A DNA stretch of 20,304 nt from Neisseriaceae bacterium (lineage in GTDB: Bacteria; Pseudomonadota; Gammaproteobacteria; Burkholderiales; Neisseriaceae). Both the position numbers and the translations under genes were made by a program. The notes under the pieces are model-generated. The model did not search any database and was not told the DNA's origin. It worked only from the letters and a program-made list of their open reading frames with translations. The DNA lies in NCBI GenBank assembly GCA_030151665.1, contig JASLDB010000116.1:1-20304 (forward strand). The letters run 5' to 3'. Below are positions 16,329 to 20,304 of the stretch, piece by piece. Numbering within the stretch: position 1 is the first letter of the stretch; every line of letters begins with the position of its first letter.

Positions 16329-16625
16329 GAATGTATTGTATCACTTGAGGTGGGAAATATCTTTTACCTAGCCTGCCTTTAAGGCCCAAACCAGACAAAA
16401 CAGAATATTATAATGATCTATTATAACTTGGATTGATTAAGATTTTAAAGAAACTTACCCATCCACAAAAATATATTAGCAAAACCATACCAACATCGCC
16501 TAATCTCGGTTATAATTTACGTCAAATAAACGTGATTTTATTGACCGAATTTTTTCAAAAAACCACGTTAACACTTTATATTACTGTATTTTGGTTTTGA
16601 CCACTTACTTTTGGAAAGAATACTC
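16329..16625. other. Divergent regulatory spacer between pcnB and the DUF3460 gene
   Basis: This spacer of 297 bases has no convincing ORF. Toward pcnB (minus strand) two TATAAT sequences lie 13 bp apart, at 16412-16407 and 16425-16420, within a TATTATAA direct repeat. An extended -10-like TGATACAAT lies at 16343-16335, very close to the ATG. Toward DUF3460 (plus strand) TATAAT occurs at 16511-16516. Its transcript would begin almost at a bulged 9-bp hairpin, GTCAA-A-TAAA (16521-16530) / TTTATTGAC (16537-16545). A second weaker pairing joins TCAAAA..CCA (16555-16565) to TGGTTTTGA (16592-16600), just ahead of the ribosome binding site. Confidence 0.5.
16511..16516 (+). promoter_or_regulatory. 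-10 element for the DUF3460-pur operon
   Basis: A consensus TATAAT preceded by CTCGGT, with only a weak -35 (TACCAA-like, 17 bp upstream). It would give a leader of about 100 nt before the small gene at 16626. This is the best plus-strand promoter seen before the purine genes. Confidence 0.5.
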
Positions 16626-16811
16626 ATGCTTAATTATGTTTCTGATTACACCAAGTTTATGAATGATTATTTGGAAAAAAATCCAGAGATTGCAGCTGAG
16701 CGAGTGACCAATCGTGGTATTTTATGGGATGTTGAATTAAACCCAGAACAGCAAGACGACTTCAAAGAAGCCGAGTTAGCCAAACCAGCTTATGCTTACC
16801 AATCCAAATAA
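16626..16811 (+). CDS. DUF3460 family small protein
   Basis: A 61-residue acidic protein (MLNYVSDYTKFMNDYLEKNPE ... AYAYQSK). It matches from memory the DUF3460 pattern of beta-proteobacteria: an N-terminal Y.SDYT.F....  helix, a run of acidic residues, the central R.ILWD, and a C-terminal AYAYQ ending. It has no signal peptide, membrane segment or cysteine, so it should be cytoplasmic; its function is unknown. The ATG at 16626 is favoured because GGAAAG (16613-16618) lies 7 nt upstream; a TTG at 16611 in the same frame would include that site. It is first in a run of same-strand genes that ends in purE-purK-purC, 34 nt before the methyltransferase. Confidence 0.8.
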   Translation: MLNYVSDYTKFMNDYLEKNPEIAAERVTNRGILWDVELNPEQQDDFKEAELAKPAYAYQSK

Positions 16812-16845
16812 TTCCCGATTGTCTTATTGAGATTCACTGTGCACC

Positions 16846-17514
16846 ATGACCATTCGAACTGGCAATATTGCTGCTGATTTGCAAGACTATATTTTAGGCA
16901 TTGGTGTTCCAGAACACCCTGCCTTGCAAAATTTGCGAGCTCGCACACAAGACCATCGGCTGGCCAAAATGGCCATCGCCCCTGAGCAAGCCCAAATTCT
17001 AACTTGGCTTGCTCAATTAATTGGTGCAAAATACTACTTAGAAGTTGGTGTATTCACAGGTTATAGCAGCACTGCCATGGCATTAACCTTGCCAGATGAT
17101 GCAAAAATTGTAGCCTGTGATATCAATGTCACTTTTACTGACATCGCCAAAACAGCTTGGCAAGATGCCCAAGTTGCCCACAAAATCGATTTGAAATTAC
17201 AGCCTGCCCTGATTACATTACAAGAATTACTGACTGCTGGATTCCAAAATTATTTTGACATGGCTTTAATTGACGCTGATAAAGAACCCACACCCGAATA
17301 TTTTGAAGCTTGTCTACCATTGGTGCGCTCAGGTGGCATTATCGCCATCGACAATATTTTACTCAATGGTCGTGTCTTCCAAGACAACTTAAGCAACCCA
17401 CCACCTAGCATTGCCATATTACAAGCCTTCAATGCCAAATTACCACAAGATAGTCGTATCACACCGATTACACTACCCATTGGTGACGGCATCACCTTAC
17501 TATTAAAACGCTGA
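16846..17514 (+). CDS. SAM-dependent O-methyltransferase (family 3, COMT-like)
   Basis: This 222-residue cytoplasmic enzyme belongs to the O-methyltransferase family 3 (caffeoyl-CoA/catechol OMT-like, class I Rossmann fold). The SAM-binding motif I is LEVGVFTGYSS (residues 65-75), followed by the acidic residue of motif II in VACDIN (Asp92). The metal-binding triad is visible as Asp143 (ALIDADKE) and Asp169-Asn170 (IAIDN). Such enzymes methylate hydroxyls on catechol-like substrates; the bacterial substrate is generally unknown and cannot be inferred here. The Shine-Dalgarno is weak, but the N-terminal length fits the family. The next gene starts 9 nt after its stop, so it is in the same operon as the lipoprotein and pur genes. 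Confidence 0.92.
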   Translation: MTIRTGNIAADLQDYILGIGVPEHPALQNLRARTQDHRLAKMAIAPEQAQILTWLAQLIGAKYYLEVGVFTGYSSTAMALTLPDDAKIVACDINVTFTDIAKTAWQDAQVAHKIDLKLQPALITLQELLTAGFQNYFDMALIDADKEPTPEYFEACLPLVRSGGIIAIDNILLNGRVFQDNLSNPPPSIAILQAFNAKLPQDSRITPITLPIGDGITLLLKR

Positions 17515-17523
17515 GTCTAAAAC

Positions 17524-18201
17524 ATGATACCTGCTCGTCTAATTGGCTTTGTCTTTGTGGTTTTATTATTACAAACAGGTTGCGCTACATTAGCACCAAC
17601 AGCGCCACTTAACCATACTCAATCTGACGCAGAAGAAGACAAGGTGGATCTTGCTAACGGACAAATTAGCAAGCTTGAACGCATTATGTTTCTGGAAAAT
17701 GAAGTCGGCAAATTACAAGAGCGCTTAAGTCAGCTTGAAGAAGACATCGCCAACATGACCTTGGTATCCAATAGCACAAGACCCAATAACAATCGTAAAA
17801 CACCCAATTTGCCAAGCACACCTGTCAAAAATAACAACGCCACAGCACCCACAATTTCACCTTATCAGCAAGCCTTGTCTGCCTATCAAAACAAACAATA
17901 CCAAAACGCCATTCGCCTGTTACATGCCTATGGCCAAAACTACAACACACCAGCTGCCAATTTTTTAATGATTCAAAGTCACTACCAATTGCAAAACTGT
18001 GAGAGTGTGATTAATCTTGGCAAAAATTTCCAACGCAATGTTCCTAAGCACATTAAAGCCCCTGATGCTTTAATGCTTGTGGCCAATTGCCAATACAAAA
18101 TGCAGCAAAAAGATATCGCTCGCAACACGTGGCGATATATCATTCAGGCCTATCCCAACAGCGTAGCTGCCGGACAGGCACGTGTAAAATTAAAGACATA
18201 A
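17524..18201 (+). CDS. Lipoprotein with coiled coil and TPR-like repeats
   Basis: A 225-residue predicted lipoprotein. The signal peptide ends in a lipobox LQTGC (Cys20). Residues about 47-78 form a heptad-like coiled coil (ISKLERIMFLENEVGKLQERLSQLEEDI), followed by an Asn/Thr/Pro-rich linker (79-112) and a helical repeat region (about 113-225: YQQALSAYQNKQYQNAIRLL ... DALMLVANCQYKMQQKDIARNTWRYIIQAYPNSVAAGQARVKL) that reads as tetratricopeptide/Sel1-like or YfiO/CpoB-type repeats. The coiled coil plus C-terminal TPR layout resembles CpoB (YbgF), but CpoB is not lipidated and lies in the tol-pal cluster, so I do not assign that name. It is probably outer-membrane anchored and periplasmic. It sits 9 nt after the methyltransferase and 9 nt before purE. 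Cys residues inside the repeats (NCESV, ANCQYK) may pair. Confidence 0.82.
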   Translation: MIPARLIGFVFVVLLLQTGCATLAPTAPLNHTQSDAEEDKVDLANGQISKLERIMFLENEVGKLQERLSQLEEDIANMTLVSNSTRPNNNRKTPNLPSTPVKNNNATAPTISPYQQALSAYQNKQYQNAIRLLHAYGQNYNTPAANFLMIQSHYQLQNCESVINLGKNFQRNVPKHIKAPDALMLVANCQYKMQQKDIARNTWRYIIQAYPNSVAAGQARVKLKT

Positions 18202-18210
18202 GGAAGTATT

Positions 18211-18699
18211 ATGGTTCAAGTCGGTATTATTATGGGCAGTAACAGCGACTGGGAAGTGATGAAAAACGCCGCCGAATTTTTAAAGAAATTCGACGTTGAA
18301 TTTGAAACCCGAGTGGTTTCAGCACACCGCACCCCTGACTTGATGTTTGAATATGCCACATCAGCCAAAAAACGTGGCATTAAAGTCATTATTGCAGGCG
18401 CTGGTGGTGCAGCTCATTTACCAGGCATGGTTGCAGCCAAAACCACTTTACCTGTTTTGGGTGTTCCTGTACCCAGTAAATATTTGCGTGGTGAAGACTC
18501 TTTACTATCCATTGTACAAATGCCAAAAGGCGTACCTGTAGCCACATTCGCCATTGGTGAAGCAGGTGCAGCCAATGCTGCTTTATTTGCTATTTCAATG
18601 CTAGCCAACGAAGACCCTGACTTATCCATGAAATTAGCGATTTATCGCGCCGAAATGGCACAAATGGTTCTGGACATGACTTTACCCCAAATTGACTAA
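18211..18699 (+). CDS. purE: N5-carboxyaminoimidazole ribonucleotide mutase (PurE)
   Basis: PurE converts N5-CAIR to CAIR in de novo purine synthesis, working directly after PurK. The 162-residue length is normal for class I PurE. The motifs are GSNSDW (residues 9-14), SAHRTP (37-42, with the catalytic His39), AGAGGAAHLPGM, PVLGVPV and QMPKGVPVATFAIGEAGAANAAL. The ribosome binding site AAGGAAG is the best in this operon. The stop overlaps the purK ATG by one base (TAATG), showing translational coupling. Confidence 0.98.
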   Translation: MVQVGIIMGSNSDWEVMKNAAEFLKKFDVEFETRVVSAHRTPDLMFEYATSAKKRGIKVIIAGAGGAAHLPGMVAAKTTLPVLGVPVPSKYLRGEDSLLSIVQMPKGVPVATFAIGEAGAANAALFAISMLANEDPDLSMKLAIYRAEMAQMVLDMTLPQID

Positions 18700-19871
18700 T
18701 GACTGATAAAACCAATACAACCACCATGAACACACCATCTTTTATTTTACCACCAGCCATGCTTGGCATTTTAGGTGGTGGACAATTGGGCGCCATGTTT
18801 ACCATGGCAGCCAAAACCATGGGCTATCAAGTCACCGTTTTGGATCCAGATCCCAACGCCCCAGCTGCTCGATTTGCTGATGTACATTTGTGCGCCCCTT
18901 TTACAGATGAAACTGCATTGGCACAATTAGCACAGTGCCAAGCGATTACCACTGAATTTGAAAATGTTGACGCCAATGCCATGCGCAAGCTGGCATTGAG
19001 CACTCATGTTTCCCCCAGCGGTGATTGTGTTGCCATTGCACAAAATCGCATTATTGAAAAATCATGGATTACCAAAGCAGGCTTGGCCACAGCCCCTTAC
19101 GCAGTCATTGAATCAAACCAAGACATTAATGAAGCCTGTACAGCACTGTTGCCTGGCATTCTCAAAACAGCCACCCTAGGCTACGATGGCAAAGGGCAAA
19201 TCCGCGTTAAAACCATGGCAGATTTACAAGCTGCTTTTATAGAGCACGGCCAAGTGGCATGCGTTTTAGAAAAAATGGTTGATTTACGAGCTGAAATTTC
19301 AGTGGTGGTTGCTCGCCTAAATAATGATGCCATCCAAAGTTTTCCTGTTGCGGAAAATGAACACATTGATGGCATTTTAGCCTATTCAACTGTTCCTGCC
19401 CGTGTTAGCACATCATTGCAAGTGCAAGCACAACAAATGGCTGAACGTTTAGCTTGTGAATTGGATTATCAAGGTGTAATGGCCGTTGAACTCTTTATTG
19501 TTGGTGATAATCAACAATTGGTCGTGAATGAAATTGCCCCACGTCCCCATAATTCTGGTCACTACACCATGGATGCTTGTGCAGCCAGCCAGTTTGAGCA
19601 ACAGGTTCGCATCATGTGCCAGCTACCTCCTGCCGCCACAGATTTGTTAAAACCTGCTTGTATGGCCAATATTCTAGGTGATATTTGGCCACAACATGGT
19701 GAGCCCCACTGGCAACACATTTTGACCCAAGAGCATGGCCATTTACATTTATATGGCAAAAAAGAAGCAAGACCTGGCCGCAAAATGGGCCACTTCACAG
19801 TATTAAGTGACAGTGCTGACAATGCGTTAAGCCTTGCCCAACTGTTGCATCAACAACTGCGTGAACACTAA
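18699..19871 (+). CDS. purK: N5-carboxyaminoimidazole ribonucleotide synthase (PurK)
   Basis: PurK uses ATP and bicarbonate to carboxylate AIR to N5-CAIR, which PurE then rearranges. The 390-residue ATP-grasp protein has the N-terminal nucleotide-fold motif LGILGGGQLGAM (22-33), SPSGDCVAIAQNRI, the ATP-grasp loop LGYDGKGQ (160-167) and the diagnostic VNEIAPRPHNSGHYT (276-290). The ATG at 18699 adds about 20 residues before the conserved core; a second ATG (Met10) would also work, but the 1-base overlap with the purE stop favours the first. The neisserial homologue as I recall it has a similar LPPAMLGILGGGQLG leader. purC follows after a 30-nt gap. Confidence 0.97.
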   Translation: MTDKTNTTTMNTPSFILPPAMLGILGGGQLGAMFTMAAKTMGYQVTVLDPDPNAPAARFADVHLCAPFTDETALAQLAQCQAITTEFENVDANAMRKLALSTHVSPSGDCVAIAQNRIIEKSWITKAGLATAPYAVIESNQDINEACTALLPGILKTATLGYDGKGQIRVKTMADLQAAFIEHGQVACVLEKMVDLRAEISVVVARLNNDAIQSFPVAENEHIDGILAYSTVPARVSTSLQVQAQQMAERLACELDYQGVMAVELFIVGDNQQLVVNEIAPRPHNSGHYTMDACAASQFEQQVRIMCQLPPAATDLLKPACMANILGDIWPQHGEPHWQHILTQEHGHLHLYGKKEARPGRKMGHFTVLSDSADNALSLAQLLHQQLREH

Positions 19872-19901
19872 TCACACACCCGATTGTGTTGAGGAAAAAA
19901 C

Positions 19902-20304
19902 ATGACAAATATCAGCTTAAAAAACATTTACTCTGGCAAAGTTCGTGATTTATATGAAATCAACGATACAACCATGTTAATGGTCGCATCAGACCGCCTT
20001 TCTGCATTTGACGTTATTCTAGATGATCCCATCCCAGGCAAAGGTGAACTATTAACACAGATTTCTAATTTTTGGTTTCAAAAACTGAGCCATATTATGC
20101 CCAATCATTTTACTGGCCAAACCGTTTACGACGTATTGCCTGAAAATGAAGCCCGTGTTTTAGAAAAGCGTGCTGTCGTGGCAAAAAAACTAGAACCTGT
20201 TAAAGTTGAAGCCATTGTCCGTGGTTATTTAGCAGGCAGTGGCTGGAAAGAATACCAAAAAACGGGCAAAGTTTGTGGCATAGACTTACCTGTAGGCTTA
20301 CTAG
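19902..20304 (+). CDS. purC: SAICAR synthetase (PurC), cut by window end
   Basis: PurC ligates aspartate to CAIR using ATP, the step after PurE. 134 complete codons are visible from the ATG at 19902 to the window edge, with no stop; the long form of the family is about 290 residues. The N-terminus has the phosphate-binding IYSGKVRDLYE (Gly12-Lys13), then MVASDRLSAFDVIL, PIPGKGELLTQISNFWF and VEAIVRGYLAGSGWKEYQ, all family signatures; these fit the long PurC form. GAGGAA lies 6 nt upstream of the start. With purE and purK it gives three consecutive enzymes from AIR to SAICAR. Confidence 0.96.
   Translation, partial: MTNISLKNIYSGKVRDLYEINDTTMLMVASDRLSAFDVILDDPIPGKGELLTQISNFWFQKLSHIMPNHFTGQTVYDVLPENEARVLEKRAVVAKKLEPVKVEAIVRGYLAGSGWKEYQKTGKVCGIDLPVGLL

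Noticed and set aside
16371..16386. Short palindrome GCCTTTAAGGC near pcnB as a terminator or uptake site
   Set aside because: Only 5-bp arms, no T-tract, and it lies upstream of pcnB rather than after a gene.
16611..16625. Upstream TTG start for the DUF3460 protein
   Set aside because: It would include the ribosome binding site of the ATG at 16626, which matches the family's usual N-terminus.
1..20304. Canonical neisserial DNA uptake sequences
   Set aside because: I looked for AGGCCGTCTGAA and the AGGCAGCCTGAA/AGGCTGCCTGAA variants on both strands and noticed none; a string search would settle this. Terminators here do not contain them.
1..20304. CRISPR arrays, insertion sequences, phage genes, tRNA or rRNA
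   Set aside because: No regularly spaced repeats, transposase or integrase motifs, cloverleaf-like sequences or rRNA-like stretches were seen. Nearly all sequence is accounted for by housekeeping and efflux genes.

Overview
The window reads as chromosomal DNA from a member of the Neisseriaceae with a fairly low GC content (AT-rich spacers, many A/T-ending codons). The strongest clues are a TetR repressor divergent from a three-gene RND efflux operon that matches gonococcal mtrR / mtrCDE in order and recalled sequence, a PanB very close to the neisserial protein, and PurK with the neisserial N-terminus. I saw no copy of the canonical Neisseria DNA uptake sequence (AGGCCGTCTGAA), so a non-Neisseria genus is more likely than Neisseria itself. 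I do not name a genus.

Layout. 1-580 (minus): 5' part of the repressor gene (mtrR), cut by the window edge. 581-883: divergent control region with a perfect operator-like palindrome inside a sigma-70 promoter. 884-6739 (plus): mtrC-mtrD-mtrE, the adaptor, pump and outer-membrane channel, followed by two tandem hairpins, the second an intrinsic terminator. 6950-10828 (plus): hrpA, a long DEAH-box RNA helicase. 10867-11757 (minus): an EamA/DMT transporter, sharing a bidirectional terminator with hrpA. 11978-12418 (minus) and 12584-12874 (plus): a divergent pair of small envelope proteins, a DUF333 + I78-inhibitor lipoprotein and a PepSY-type periplasmic protein. The latter has a PmrA/QseB-like direct repeat in its promoter. 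12971-16328 (minus): pcnB-folK-deoxynucleoside kinase-panB, a tight operon read right to left (4-nt ATGA overlaps, then a 33-nt gap). 16329-16625: divergent regulatory spacer. 16626-20304 (plus): DUF3460 small protein, SAM O-methyltransferase, coiled-coil/repeat lipoprotein, purE, purK and purC (cut by the right edge), with gaps of 34, 9 and 9 nt, a 1-nt overlap, and 30 nt.

How the genes work together. MtrCDE should form a tripartite drug/host-compound exporter repressed by the divergent TetR protein. PcnB, FolK, the kinase and PanB are unrelated housekeeping enzymes that share a transcript: RNA polyadenylation, folate, dNTP salvage and pantothenate. PurE, PurK and PurC are consecutive steps of IMP synthesis (AIR to N5-CAIR to CAIR to SAICAR), cotranscribed with three less understood genes.

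Most of the window is ordinary core genome. I found no mobile element, CRISPR array, tRNA or rRNA, and no clear undescribed multi-gene system. The part most worth a second look is 11978-12946, where two secreted proteins with protease-inhibitor-like folds face each other across a regulated spacer.
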